A stretch of DNA of 54,279 bases from Gammaproteobacteria bacterium (GTDB lineage: Bacteria > Pseudomonadota > Gammaproteobacteria > JAKEHO01): the NCBI GenBank assembly GCA_022614965.1, contig JAKEHO010000017.1:1-54279 (forward strand). Direction: 5' to 3'. Position 1 is the first letter of the stretch; each line of letters opens with the position of its first letter. The position numbers and the translations under genes are program-made. This document shows positions 19,445 to 32,656 of this stretch, piece after piece. The notes under the pieces were generated by a model that was given only the letters and a program-made list of their open reading frames with translations, did no database searches and was not told the origin of the DNA.

Positions 19445-20335
19445 ATGAGTATACTGCTAGACCAAACGACAAAAGTCATCATTCAAGGTTTTACGGGCCA
19501 GATTGGAACCTTCCATGCCACGGAGATGATGGAGTACGGCACCAATATTGTAGGCGGTGTCACACCCGGAAAGGGGGGGACTACGCACCTTGGCAAACCG
19601 GTCTTTAATACAGTCAAGGAGGCCGTTAAGGAAACAGGGGCAACGGCCAGCATCATCTTTGTGCCAGCGCCATTCGCCGGGGACTCGATCATGGAAGCTG
19701 CTGATTCCGGTATACGCCTGTGCGTTGCGATCACGGACGGGATCCCGGCCCACGACATGATCCGGGTGAAGCGTTATATGAGACGCTACAGGAAGGAACA
19801 ACGCATGTGCTTGATCGGGCCCAATTGCGCGGGCGTGATCAGCCCAGGGAAGGCGATGATGGGGATCATGCCGGGCCATATCTATATGCCCGGGCCGGTT
19901 GGCATTGTGGGGCGTTCCGGTACGCTCGGGTATGAAGCCGCGTCGCAAATGAAGGGGCTCGGCATCGGTGTCTCCACCAGCGTGGGCATTGGCGGCGATC
20001 CCATAAACGGGAGTTCATTCAGGGACATTCTGGAGCTTTTTGAAGAAGATGACGGAACGAAGGGTGTCATGATGATCGGCGAAATCGGCGGGCCCCAGGA
20101 AGCAGACGCTGCGGAGTTTGTGCGTGATCACATGTCGAAGCCGGTGGTGGCCTACGTCGCCGGGCTAACCGCGCCGAAGGGCCGGCGGATGGGGCATGCG
20201 GGGGCCATCATCTCCGCCTTTGGCGAGAGTGCGGCCGAGAAGGTTGAAATACTGAAAGAAGCGGGCGTGACAGTAGCACCAAGTCCTGCGGAACTGGGTG
20301 CCACTGTGGCGAAAGTGCTCGCGAAAGTGAGTTAG
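19445..20335 (+). CDS. mtkB: malate-CoA ligase (malate thiokinase) alpha subunit
   Basis: MtkB is the CoA-binding subunit that carries the phosphohistidine of malate thiokinase. Of 296 residues, the CoA-binding Rossmann loop is [11 protein letters not shown] (near 16-26), the second domain begins at [11 protein letters not shown], and the phosphorylated His is H251 in MGHAGAIIS. It follows mtkA by 21 bases. It is homologous to SucD and is called MtkB by context. Confidence 0.92.
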   Translation: MSILLDQTTKVIIQGFTGQIGTFHATEMMEYGTNIVGGVTPGKGGTTHLGKPVFNTVKEAVKETGATASIIFVPAPFAGDSIMEAADSGIRLCVAITDGIPAHDMIRVKRYMRRYRKEQRMCLIGPNCAGVISPGKAMMGIMPGHIYMPGPVGIVGRSGTLGYEAASQMKGLGIGVSTSVGIGGDPINGSSFRDILELFEEDDGTKGVMMIGEIGGPQEADAAEFVRDHMSKPVVAYVAGLTAPKGRRMGHAGAIISAFGESAAEKVEILKEAGVTVAPSPAELGATVAKVLAKVS

Positions 20336-20344
20336 GACTCATTC

Positions 20345-21316
20345 ATGGCTAGGCGAAAAGTCATTGTGACCCGCCGTTGGCCCGAAGAGGTCGAGAAGGA
20401 ACTCAAGTCACTGTACGACGTCAAGCTCAATGAGGATGACCATCCCATGAGCGTTGCGGAACTTCAGGACGCCCTGCGTTCTGCCGACGCTGTTCTGCCC
20501 ACTGTATCGGACAAGATCACGGCCGACGTGCTAGATGCCAATCCGCTTTGCACGAAGATACTCGGCAACTTTGGTGTTGGGTTCAATCATATTGACCTGG
20601 ACGCTGCAATGGCGCGAGGTATTATTGTAACCAACACACCGGACGTGTTGACCGATTGCACGGCGGATATTGCGATGATCTTGCTGCTGATGGTGGCCCG
20701 GCGGGCGGGTGAAGGCGAGCGGCATCTTCGCTCCAAGTCCTGGACCGGATGGCGGCCCACCCATATGCTCGCGACCAAAGTGAGCGGAAAGACGCTCGGC
20801 CTTGTGGGTATGGGGCGAATAGCCAAGGCTGTGGCCAAGCGTGCGCATTTTGGTTTTGACATGCGTATCCTGTTCTACGATCCCTATCCGCCGCCCAAGG
20901 AGGTTGTCGCCAATCTGGGCGCAGAGCCATGTGATACGTTTGACGAGGTACTAAGGCGCGCAGATTTCGTTTCGGTCCACTGCCCAGCTACCAAGGAGAC
21001 GCGCCATTTGATCAATGCAGCAAGACTTGCGTCGATGAAACCCACAGCGTTTCTCATCAACACCTCGCGCGGTGACGTCGTTGATGAGAAGGCGTTGGTG
21101 AGCGCCCTGCAAGATGGGACCATTGCCGGTGCTGGCCTGGATGTCTACGAGACGGAGCCGAAGGTCTCGGAGGAGTTGCTGGCCATGGAGAACGTCGTTC
21201 TCTTGCCCCATCTGGGCAGCGCCTCACGAGAGACACGTGTGGCGATGGGCATGCGTGCGCTGGACAATATCAAGGCCTTCTTTGCAGGTAAGACCCCGCG
21301 TGACAAGGTTGTGTGA
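20345..21316 (+). CDS. hprA: hydroxypyruvate reductase (D-2-hydroxyacid dehydrogenase family)
   Basis: HprA reduces hydroxypyruvate to D-glycerate in the serine cycle. The 323 residues show the NAD(P)-binding GLVGMGRIAKAVA (about 152-164), the catalytic Arg in NTSRGDVVDE, Glu in VYETEPKV and His in LLPHLGSAS. It opens ARRKVIVTRRWP, similar to glyoxylate/hydroxypyruvate reductases. It is preceded by AGGA and follows mtkB by 9 bases. Glyoxylate reduction as a side activity is likely for the family. Confidence 0.9.
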   Translation: MARRKVIVTRRWPEEVEKELKSLYDVKLNEDDHPMSVAELQDALRSADAVLPTVSDKITADVLDANPLCTKILGNFGVGFNHIDLDAAMARGIIVTNTPDVLTDCTADIAMILLLMVARRAGEGERHLRSKSWTGWRPTHMLATKVSGKTLGLVGMGRIAKAVAKRAHFGFDMRILFYDPYPPPKEVVANLGAEPCDTFDEVLRRADFVSVHCPATKETRHLINAARLASMKPTAFLINTSRGDVVDEKALVSALQDGTIAGAGLDVYETEPKVSEELLAMENVVLLPHLGSASRETRVAMGMRALDNIKAFFAGKTPRDKVV

Positions 21317-24081
21317 CTGAGGATCCAATCCCTTCTGCAACGCCCCCAGTCTCTTCCCCGGTAGATACTCCTGAGGCGGCGGCTGCCGCTTACGCGAATG
21401 AGGTCATCGGCCTCTTGTCAAGCCTGCTGACAGAGGTTATCCGCGCGCGCCATCCTGCCATCCTGCCCGCCTTTCGCGGCGAAGTACCGGCGCCTAGCGG
21501 TGATCATGAGCTGTTACTGCGCTTCCTGCAGGCACACGGGATTTGGTTCCAGCTCTTGAGTGTCGCAGAGCAAAACGCTGGGATGCGCCGGCGACGAGCC
21601 ATCGAAAGTCAACGCGGGCCAGACCAGGTCCAGGGTACCCTGCCCTATGTGATCGCAGAGGCGGCGGGATCTGGGGTCAAGGCGGAAGAGATCCAATCGC
21701 TGCTGGATATGGCGCGAATACGACCGGTGATCACCGCCCATCCCACTGAGGCCAAACGAGTCACGGTCCTGGAGATACATCGGCGCATCTATCTACTGCT
21801 GATGGAATTAGAGTCGCCTCGTTGGACATTGCGCGAGCGCCAAGCACTCGTTACCGATCTTAAAAACGAGATTGACCTCTTGTGGCTTACGGGGGAGCTC
21901 CGCCTGGAAAAGCCCACCGTTGCCCAGGAAGTTGCATGGGGCCTGCATTTCTTCGAGGAAGCCTTGTTTGAACGTGTCCCGGAACTCCTAGAAAAGCTCG
22001 AGTGGACACTTGATCAACATTATCCTCACCATGTCTTTCGAATCCCCCCATTTTTCCAGTTTGGCTCTTGGATCGGGGGCGATCGTGACGGCAATCCATT
22101 TGTTACGAATGAAGTAACTGAGGAAACCATCCTCACAAACCGCCACACATGCCTTCGACGATACCAGCGGCGGCTAGAGCGCTTGGTGTGCACGAGCAGC
22201 ATAGCAGCACACGCGCTACAGGTTTCCGCAATATACCTCGACGCACTTGCTGGGATGCTGGAAGAGAGTGGTGACAAAGATGCGATTACTGCCCGCAATC
22301 CTGGCGAGGTTTTCAGGCAATTTTCCGTGTGCATGTTGCGGAAGTTGGATGCAACGCTTGCCCAAGCTGAGAATCGAGTATGCCAGTCGTCGAGTCCGCC
22401 CTACGCGAGTGCGGATCAATTCATTGATGATCTCAACACCATGGTGGCCGGTCTTACGGAGTCGGGGTGCGAGTCGTTGGCAAAGGCCTTGGTGCTCCCG
22501 CTCAGGCGTGAGGCTGAGATCTTTCGTTTTAGAACGGTGAGTCTGGATTTGCGTGAGAACACCACGGTTATTAACCGCACCCTGGCCGAATTATGGCGCC
22601 GCCTTGCCCGACAACCTGTCGGGACGCCGCCTGATCGAACATCAGATGAATGGAAGGCGTGGCTGATTGCCGAACTTGCGCGACCACTGAACGGGATACC
22701 GTCTTTTGAAAGGCTTAGTCCCGAGGCGGCAACGACGCTTGGGCTGTTTCAAGTCATACGTGAAATGAAAACAGATGTGGATCGAGAAGCTTGCGGGAAT
22801 TTTATCCTGAGCATGACCCAATCAGTGGCTGACGTGCTCGGCGTTTATCTACTGGAAAAATATGCCGGGTTATTTGCTGACACCCAGGGTATCGAATGCG
22901 CGACCTTACTCGTGGACCCACTATTTGAATCGGTTTCCGATCTTAAATGTGCTCCCGCGATCATGCGGGAGCTCCTCTCGATCCCGGTGGTACGACGAAC
23001 GGTTCGCGGCTCGGGTGGATCTCAGGAGGTCATGATCGGATATTCCGATTCCAATAAGGATGGCGGATTTCTGACCGCCAATTGGGAGTTGAGCAATGCA
23101 CAGGCCAAGCTGACGCGTGTTGGGGAAGAGTGTGGGATCCCCATTGCCTTCTTTCACGGTCGTGGGGGATCCGTGAGCCGAGGCGGCGCCCCGACGGGAC
23201 GGGCCATTGCGGCACAGCCCGCCGGATCGGTCCGTGGGCGGTTACGCCTAACCGAACAGGGTGAGGTGGTGACCTACAAGTACGCAAATCGCGGAACCGC
23301 CCAATACCATATGGAACTGCTTGCAGCGAGCGTCTTCGAGCATACGCTGAAATCGGGAAAAGAACCTGAGCTTGGGCCGAATCCGGAGTTTGATGAGACG
23401 ATGGAGGCCTTGTCCGGCGCTGCCTTTGCAGCCTATCGGCAACTTGCGGAGCATCCTGGGCTGGTGACGTACTATCAGGCCGCGAGTCCCGTGGATGAGC
23501 TGGTGCTACTGAACATTGGATCGCGGCCTGCCCGGCGCTTTGGGGCCAAGACGCTGAACGACCTGAGAGCCATTCCCTGGGTGTTTGCCTGGACTCAAAA
23601 TCGACACATGGTGCCGGGGTGGTACGGAGTAGGGACAGGGCTTGAGCGGTTCTTGAGCGTGCGCGGTGAGGCGGGCGAGCGGCTACTCAAGCGCATGTTC
23701 AATGAGTCACGGTTGTTTCGCCTTATCATTGACGAGGTCGAGAAAACGCTACCACAGGTTAACCTGGCCATCGCCCGTGACTATGCTGAGTTAGTTCCGG
23801 AGCGCAGGGTAAGGGACGAGATCTTTTCAATGATCGAGAATGAATATCAGCGAACCGTCCAGATGGTGCTGCGGGTGATCGGCGGACGGGAACTCTGTGA
23901 GCGATTTCCGCGTTTTCAACGCCGGTTGGGGCGCAGGCTTCCGACCCTCAATCAGGTCGGCCATGAACAAGTAAAACTCATCAAGCGCTTTCGCAGCGCG
24001 AAAAAAGTGAGGCTGTCTGATTTGGTTCCTTTGCTGCTCTCTATTAATTGTGTCGCGGAAGGCTTGGGTTGGACAGGTTAA
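21313..24081 (+). CDS. ppc: phosphoenolpyruvate carboxylase
   Basis: Ppc carboxylates PEP to oxaloacetate, the CO2-fixing step of the serine cycle. The 922 residues include the catalytic His143 in ITAHPTEAKR, GGDRDGNPFVT, the PEP-site GYSDSNKDGGF, and the mobile loop HGRGGSVSRGG (R617 plus the second Arg). The GTG start overlaps the hprA stop by GTGA, so translation is coupled. The N-terminus is about 30-40 residues longer than in enteric PEPC. The C-terminus is GLGWTG, where most PEPCs end in NTG, and the segment matching the E. coli aspartate-site lysine is VEKTLPQVNLA. Both changes suggest altered feedback control. Confidence 0.96.
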   Translation: MTEDPIPSATPPVSSPVDTPEAAAAAYANEVIGLLSSLLTEVIRARHPAILPAFRGEVPAPSGDHELLLRFLQAHGIWFQLLSVAEQNAGMRRRRAIESQRGPDQVQGTLPYVIAEAAGSGVKAEEIQSLLDMARIRPVITAHPTEAKRVTVLEIHRRIYLLLMELESPRWTLRERQALVTDLKNEIDLLWLTGELRLEKPTVAQEVAWGLHFFEEALFERVPELLEKLEWTLDQHYPHHVFRIPPFFQFGSWIGGDRDGNPFVTNEVTEETILTNRHTCLRRYQRRLERLVCTSSIAAHALQVSAIYLDALAGMLEESGDKDAITARNPGEVFRQFSVCMLRKLDATLAQAENRVCQSSSPPYASADQFIDDLNTMVAGLTESGCESLAKALVLPLRREAEIFRFRTVSLDLRENTTVINRTLAELWRRLARQPVGTPPDRTSDEWKAWLIAELARPLNGIPSFERLSPEAATTLGLFQVIREMKTDVDREACGNFILSMTQSVADVLGVYLLEKYAGLFADTQGIECATLLVDPLFESVSDLKCAPAIMRELLSIPVVRRTVRGSGGSQEVMIGYSDSNKDGGFLTANWELSNAQAKLTRVGEECGIPIAFFHGRGGSVSRGGAPTGRAIAAQPAGSVRGRLRLTEQGEVVTYKYANRGTAQYHMELLAASVFEHTLKSGKEPELGPNPEFDETMEALSGAAFAAYRQLAEHPGLVTYYQAASPVDELVLLNIGSRPARRFGAKTLNDLRAIPWVFAWTQNRHMVPGWYGVGTGLERFLSVRGEAGERLLKRMFNESRLFRLIIDEVEKTLPQVNLAIARDYAELVPERRVRDEIFSMIENEYQRTVQMVLRVIGGRELCERFPRFQRRLGRRLPTLNQVGHEQVKLIKRFRSAKKVRLSDLVPLLLSINCVAEGLGWTG

Positions 24082-24230
24082 CCCGTCCGACACGCGCAGA
24101 GCATCTTCAAATTGCCCGGATCCGCGCTAGGATGAGAGGCGAGACGGATGGGTTGAACTGATCGCCATAGGAGGGCACCGGGAATAGGCCACAGTGGCTT
24201 GCTTGAGATGGGCACAAAGAGGGCCCCGGC

Positions 24231-24245
24231 CGCCTGATTCAGGCG
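24231..24245. repeat. palindrome between convergent ppc and fhs
   Basis: CGCCTGA-T-TCAGGCG is a perfect 7-bp inverted repeat with a single central base. It lies just past the fhs stop (fhs reads right to left) and 150 bases past ppc. As RNA it would give a 5-bp stem with a 5-base loop. There is no T-tract on either strand, so it is a weak terminator candidate at best. Confidence 0.35.
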
Positions 24246-24251
24246 TAAGGA

Positions 24252-26024
24252 TTAAAACAGGCCTTTCACTTTGCCGGTCTCTACATCAATGTCGATACGG
24301 CGATAGGCCGGATCGGAACCGGTTCCAGGCATCAAACTGATATTCCCGGCGACGGGACATATGAACCTCGCTCCTGCATAGGTGAGGAAATCGCGGATGT
24401 GAAGCGTCCAATCTTTGGGTGCCCCTTTGATGTTCGGATCGTGCGACAGGGACAGATGGGTCTTGACCATCATCGTGGCAAAGTCCTTGAATTTCGGATC
24501 CTTCTCAAATTTTTCCGCTTTCCCCGTTGCTTCGGCGGCATAACTCACGCCATCCGCGCCGTAGACTTCCTTGGCAATCCGCTCGATGCGCTTGCGCAGG
24601 GGCGTATCCAGTTCGTAGAGAAACTTGAAGTTAACCTTGTCCTTGCATGCGTCAATGACCGCATCGGCCAATTCCAGAGCACCCTCACCGCCATATTGCC
24701 AGTGGCGCGAAACAGCGACCCGGGCTCCGGCTTTTTCACACATTCTCTTGGTAAGTTTGAGCTCTTCTGCTGTGTCCGTGTGAAAGGCATTGATACATAC
24801 AACGGGATTGATTCCTGCCTTTTTTACCGTATTGATGTGATGTAGGACGTTTGCCATCCCGTCTTCAAGCCATGCCAGATTTTCCTCGAAGTATTCCTTG
24901 GGGATCGGCCTGCCAGGCACTACCGGTGGGGCGCCGGCGTTCACACCATGGTGCTTTAAGGCGCGGATCGTAACGGTAATGACGGAAACATTGGGGGTGT
25001 TACCGGAGTAGCGGCATTTTACGTTCCAGAATTTTTCAAATCCGATATCCGCGCCGAACCCCGATTCGGTGACGTGGTAATCTGCGAGCTTCAATGCCAT
25101 CTTATCAGCGACTATCGATGATTGGCCCACAGCGATATTGGCGAACGGGCCTGCGTGAACAAAGCAGGGTTGTCCTTCGATCGATTGCAGCATGTTGGGG
25201 TTGATGGCATCCCTCATCCAGGCGGTCATGGCGCCTGCGACCTCGAGATCTTCAGTTGTCACCGGATTGTCCTGATTGTCATATGCGACCACGATATTGC
25301 CTATCCGTTTTCTGAAATCTGCGAGATCCCTGAAGATGGAAAGTATGGCCATTACCTCGGAGGAAACAGCGATTGCAAACTTCGAGGGCATCAAAAAGCC
25401 ATCCATCTTGCCCCCGATTCCGATGATGATGTTGCGAAGAGCTTGGGCGCAAAAATCGATTACCCAGCCCATTTCAACGTTTTTTGGGTTAATATTGAGT
25501 CGTTTTAGGTTTCGCTGTGCCAGTTGTTCATCGTTATAATTGAATTCGTGCTGAATTCTTGCGGTAAGCGCGACCATGGCAAGATTGTGCGCGTTCATGA
25601 CGGCATTAATATCGCCAGTCAGTCCAAGCGAGAATTCCGTCAGAGGAATGCATTGAGAAAGACCGCCCCCTGCGGCTGAACCCTTGATATTAAACGTCGG
25701 ACCACCGGAAGGCTGTCGTATGCAGGCAGTTACTTTTTTACCTCGCTTACCGATCCCCTGTAACAGGCCGAGTGTGGTCGTTGATTTGCCTTCCCCGAGT
25801 GGTGTCGGTGTCAGCGCCGTGACTTCAATAAATTTACCGTCCGGCTTATCCCTAAGACGGTTCAAGACCCTTGCGTAATCAACCTTCGCGATATGATGGC
25901 CGTGTGGCAGCAGTTCATCATTCTCAATGCCCAGCTCATCAGCGAGCTGCTTAGCTGTTTTCATATTCTGCTCAGCCGTTGCCGCGATTTCCCAGTCGGC
26001 GTGTTTAGTTGGATCAAGTGGCAT
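24252..26024 (-). CDS. fhs: formate-tetrahydrofolate ligase (long subtype)
   Basis: Fhs (FtfL) makes 10-formyl-THF from formate, THF and ATP, feeding C1 units to serine synthesis. The ATP loop [14 protein letters not shown] lies at about 71-84, followed by [13 protein letters not shown]. The start ATG 26024 is preceded by AAGGAG; an upstream in-frame ATG at 26063 would add 13 residues. The 590-residue length, the [14 protein letters not shown] segment and the KVKGLF end resemble the longer enzymes I know from sulfate-reducing/syntrophic Deltaproteobacteria, rather than the roughly 557-residue methylobacterial enzyme. It faces the serine-cycle operon tail to tail and so has its own promoter. 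Confidence 0.94.
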   Translation of the reverse strand: MPLDPTKHADWEIAATAEQNMKTAKQLADELGIENDELLPHGHHIAKVDYARVLNRLRDKPDGKFIEVTALTPTPLGEGKSTTTLGLLQGIGKRGKKVTACIRQPSGGPTFNIKGSAAGGGLSQCIPLTEFSLGLTGDINAVMNAHNLAMVALTARIQHEFNYNDEQLAQRNLKRLNINPKNVEMGWVIDFCAQALRNIIIGIGGKMDGFLMPSKFAIAVSSEVMAILSIFRDLADFRKRIGNIVVAYDNQDNPVTTEDLEVAGAMTAWMRDAINPNMLQSIEGQPCFVHAGPFANIAVGQSSIVADKMALKLADYHVTESGFGADIGFEKFWNVKCRYSGNTPNVSVITVTIRALKHHGVNAGAPPVVPGRPIPKEYFEENLAWLEDGMANVLHHINTVKKAGINPVVCINAFHTDTAEELKLTKRMCEKAGARVAVSRHWQYGGEGALELADAVIDACKDKVNFKFLYELDTPLRKRIERIAKEVYGADGVSYAAEATGKAEKFEKDPKFKDFATMMVKTHLSLSHDPNIKGAPKDWTLHIRDFLTYAGARFICPVAGNISLMPGTGSDPAYRRIDIDVETGKVKGLF

Positions 26025-26306
26025 GATGAAAAACTCCTTCTTTTTTTCTCTCAATAGCTTCACGCTCCATCGACGAAACCTATCGATCAGTTATTGTCAT
26101 TGCAGGATTCGATACGCCCGGACTTGGAGGCTGCCTACTGCCATTTATTCATTTTAACTTCTTGGCTGACGGATCCCTACCAAAATTGGTCTTTCGATAC
26201 GATGGGGGTTATCGAGTTTGCAATGGCCCATTGGCACGCTGCTTGGACCCTGATTTACGCCCTGGTTTGAAGCTATCCGGCTGCGGAGGCCCTTGGGTGC
26301 CGTGCC

Positions 26307-27191
26307 CTATTCATGAACTGTAATGGGTTTCGCCTCCCCGCGCTTCTGTCCAAGGCGTAGCGCGAGTATGCCCGCTATGCACACCAGTATTGCACCCAGG
26401 ATTGTAAATCGGTCGGGGACCTCTCCCCAAATCGCCCAGCCAATCGCCGCCGCAAAAATAACCGTGGCGTAGGTATAGGGTCCGATCTGAGCGGCTGGCG
26501 CAAGGGCATAGCTGTGGGTCAGGAACAGCTGGCCGACTGTTGCGAGTGCACCACCGACGGCCATGATGGCAAGTGCCCCAAGCGCTGGTGTTTGCCAGCC
26601 CCAAATGAGCGGGATCGCTGAGACAACGGTACAGATCATGGCAAAGTAAAAGACGATCCGGGATGTCGGTTCAGTGTCCGATAAGCGGCGAATACTCACC
26701 ATCGCGATGGCCGCGAAGATACCTGAGGCTAAGCCAATGACGGCCGCGTCAGAGAATAATCCGAACCCTGGCTTTAGAATCAGGCTGATGCCAAGGAACC
26801 CCGCTACGATTGCAGCTCCTAATTGCCGAGGCACGCGCTCCCCGAGCCAGACCAACGCGATAATAGGGATGAATAATGGCGCACTAAAATTGAATAAAAC
26901 GGCCTCGGCCAGCTGCAGACGCGCAATGGCGTAAAAGAAACAATACATGGCAGCAAGCCCAAACAGTGTTCGGACGAGATGGTGAGTGAAGCGTCGCGTC
27001 GCCAAGGTGCTAATGCCCGTGTGATACAGCCAGGGGAAAAGGGCTAAGAGGCCAAACAGATTACGCAGGAATACGATCATTTCATTTGATAATGACCCGG
27101 AGGCGATCTTGACGGTGGCACCAACGCCGGCGAAGCTGAGTGCGGCTGCAAGGGCGAATCCGATTCCGCGATGTGGGTGATCCGAATGCAT
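26307..27191 (-). CDS. EamA/DMT-superfamily permease
   Basis: A protein of 294 residues with ten hydrophobic segments arranged as two EamA repeats of five helices (about 10-140 and 150-282). Typical family features are the Glu-rich loop WLGERVPRQLG at the end of repeat one and IWGEVPDRFTILGAILV at the end of repeat two. Members export amino acids, nucleobases or other metabolites, or are of unknown substrate. Nothing in the sequence gives the substrate. It lies upstream of fhs on the same strand but 282 bases away, so co-transcription is uncertain. Confidence 0.85.
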   Translation of the reverse strand: MHSDHPHRGIGFALAAALSFAGVGATVKIASGSLSNEMIVFLRNLFGLLALFPWLYHTGISTLATRRFTHHLVRTLFGLAAMYCFFYAIARLQLAEAVLFNFSAPLFIPIIALVWLGERVPRQLGAAIVAGFLGISLILKPGFGLFSDAAVIGLASGIFAAIAMVSIRRLSDTEPTSRIVFYFAMICTVVSAIPLIWGWQTPALGALAIMAVGGALATVGQLFLTHSYALAPAAQIGPYTYATVIFAAAIGWAIWGEVPDRFTILGAILVCIAGILALRLGQKRGEAKPITVHE

Positions 27192-27567
27192 ACACCTGGA
27201 TGTCAGTAACGCCGTAGGGGTTGGATTGGTCGTTAATCAATGGAGTCTATTGTGTGAGCCTACGTTACAGGATGTCCTCGATGAGGGCTACCGCGTCCCG
27301 GTTGGGATCCGGATCTGATTGAGAAAACTTTGGCATTCTGGTACTTTCTACTCCCGTCCTTATAGCAGATTATCCCCTCTTGCGGGGCTCCACGGTCGTA
27401 TGCTTGGTATCAGGTGTTTTTTTGCAGTCAACTCGCATTAGCATCGATGACACCCGAAGAAGGGGGTTAGCCACCCTCATTATAAGGGTCGCTGCTAGGT
27501 CGATTGTCTCGGTGGGGCGAACGAGGCGGCAAGGGCCTTGCAACGGGGCCGTTTGTTTGTAAGGTAG
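27192..27567. other. intergenic region before pyrG
   Basis: 376 bases between the divergent eamA-type gene and pyrG. It should hold promoters for both. I see a TATAAG at 27481-27486 without a matching -35, and an isolated T-run near 27417-27423 with no clear stem before it. A 60-codon open frame (27380-27562) has no family resemblance and no ribosome site. No RNA gene or repeat was recognised. Confidence 0.5.
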
Positions 27568-30034
<2,467 letters not shown>

Positions 30035-30225
30035 GTGTTGTACGGGCTGCCAACGCGGGGCTCACAGGGGAGCTCATCCTGCATCGAGGGGGGCCAATTC
30101 GTACAGGATCATTGATAAAGATCATGGTTCACCGGCTGTCATGTTCGGTTGTGACTGACCTGACAGGGGGAGGGTGAAGTTCTGGCGTCCGTGGATTGTG
30201 ACATGAAGAAATCTCCTCATGTTAA

Positions 30226-31545
<1,320 letters not shown>

Positions 31546-31626
31546 AGCTGTCGCTATGTGGGATCACGATGACACCATTAGGGTGAACTGGGGTGCAGTC
31601 ATTCCTGTGCTTCTTGTGCCTAGCTT

Positions 31627-31935
31627 ATGAGAATACTCACCGCTATTTTGGTTTTGTTCCTTGTTCTACTGCAGTACCAGCTGTGGTTCGGCCATGGCAG
31701 TGTCACGGAGGTGCGCCGCTTGGATCAGGCTCGGGGAGCCCAGATCCTTGCAAATGAACAGCTTAGGGAAAGAAACGAGTCCCTGGAGGCGGAAGTGCGG
31801 GACCTCAAACAGGGACTTGAAGCCATCGAAGAACGGGCCCGCAGTGAGATGGGCATGATCACGAGCGGTGAAACGTTTTATCTGATCATTAATACCCCAG
31901 AGACGACAAGGAAAGACACAACGGCTCAGGACTAG
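31627..31935 (+). CDS. ftsB: cell division protein FtsB
   Basis: FtsB is a small bitopic divisome protein that joins FtsL and FtsQ to activate septal wall synthesis. The 102 residues show an N-terminal transmembrane helix (about 3-20, ILTAILVLFLVLLQYQLWF), the conserved QYQLWFG-G, then a leucine-zipper coiled coil (about 30-70) and a hydrophilic tail. It sits between eno and ispD, the standard place. Confidence 0.93.
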   Translation: MRILTAILVLFLVLLQYQLWFGHGSVTEVRRLDQARGAQILANEQLRERNESLEAEVRDLKQGLEAIEERARSEMGMITSGETFYLIINTPETTRKDTTAQD

Positions 31936-31942
31936 CGGTTGA

Positions 31943-32656
31943 ATGGCAGACGAGCAATATTGGGCAGTGATCCCGGCTGCCGGGAGCGGCGAACGCATGG
32001 GTAGTGATTTGCCCAAGCAATACTATCCGCTGTGTGGCAAGCCGCTTATTGAACATACGCTTGACCGTTTCTGTACTCATCCGCGCATCAAGGGGGTCGT
32101 CGTGGCGATCGCTGAGCACGACAGGTATTGGCGAGAGCTTAAGTTGAGTTATGCGAACGAAGTGCTTTTTGTCACGGGCGGGGCCAAGCGCTGTCATTCG
32201 GTCCTCAACGGACTTAAACGAGCCGAGCAAATTGGCCGCGCCCAGGATTGGGTATTGGTGCATGATGCAGCTCGGCCTTGCGTTCGCAAAGAAGACATCG
32301 ATCGGCTGTTGAGTGTCTTGGCAGACGATCCAGTCGGTGGACTACTCGCGTTGCCCGTGCGCGATACCATGAAACGAAGTCAGTCCGATAACACTGTTTG
32401 CGAGACGGTGGAACGCGAAGGCCTGTGGCACGCGTTGACACCACAAATGTTTCGCCTGGAACCCCTTCGCCGCGCCATCGAGGCCGCGCTAGCTGAGGGC
32501 AGGCTCGTGACCGATGAGGCACAGGCGATGGAATTTGCGGGCGCAGCGCCGCGATTGGTTGAAGGACACCCAGACAATATTAAGATCACCAGTCGTGCAG
32601 ACTTGGCGCTGGCGGAACTTTATCTACGTCAACAGGCGCAAGAAGGATGCGGATAG
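31943..32656 (+). CDS. ispD: 2-C-methyl-D-erythritol 4-phosphate cytidylyltransferase
   Basis: IspD couples MEP to CTP in the non-mevalonate isoprenoid pathway. The 237 residues include the nucleotide-binding IPAAGSGERMGSDLPKQY and the VHDAARPCV loop. It starts 7 bases after ftsB and overlaps ispF by 10 bases, the usual gammaproteobacterial arrangement. Confidence 0.96.
   Translation: MADEQYWAVIPAAGSGERMGSDLPKQYYPLCGKPLIEHTLDRFCTHPRIKGVVVAIAEHDRYWRELKLSYANEVLFVTGGAKRCHSVLNGLKRAEQIGRAQDWVLVHDAARPCVRKEDIDRLLSVLADDPVGGLLALPVRDTMKRSQSDNTVCETVEREGLWHALTPQMFRLEPLRRAIEAALAEGRLVTDEAQAMEFAGAAPRLVEGHPDNIKITSRADLALAELYLRQQAQEGCG

Noticed and set aside
18248..20335. mtkA/mtkB read as succinyl-CoA synthetase sucC/sucD.
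   Set aside because: The sequences are homologous, but the pair sits in one operon with sga, mcl, hprA and ppc, which fits malate thiokinase. A tree could still settle it.
26231..26246. TTGGCACG-N4-TTGG, resembling a sigma-54 promoter on the plus strand.
   Set aside because: The -12 element has GG instead of GC, and the neighbouring genes on both sides (fhs and the permease) run on the minus strand, so it drives nothing.
27380..27562. A 60-codon frame upstream of pyrG.
   Set aside because: No ribosome site, no similarity to a known leader peptide, and no attenuator stem follows it.
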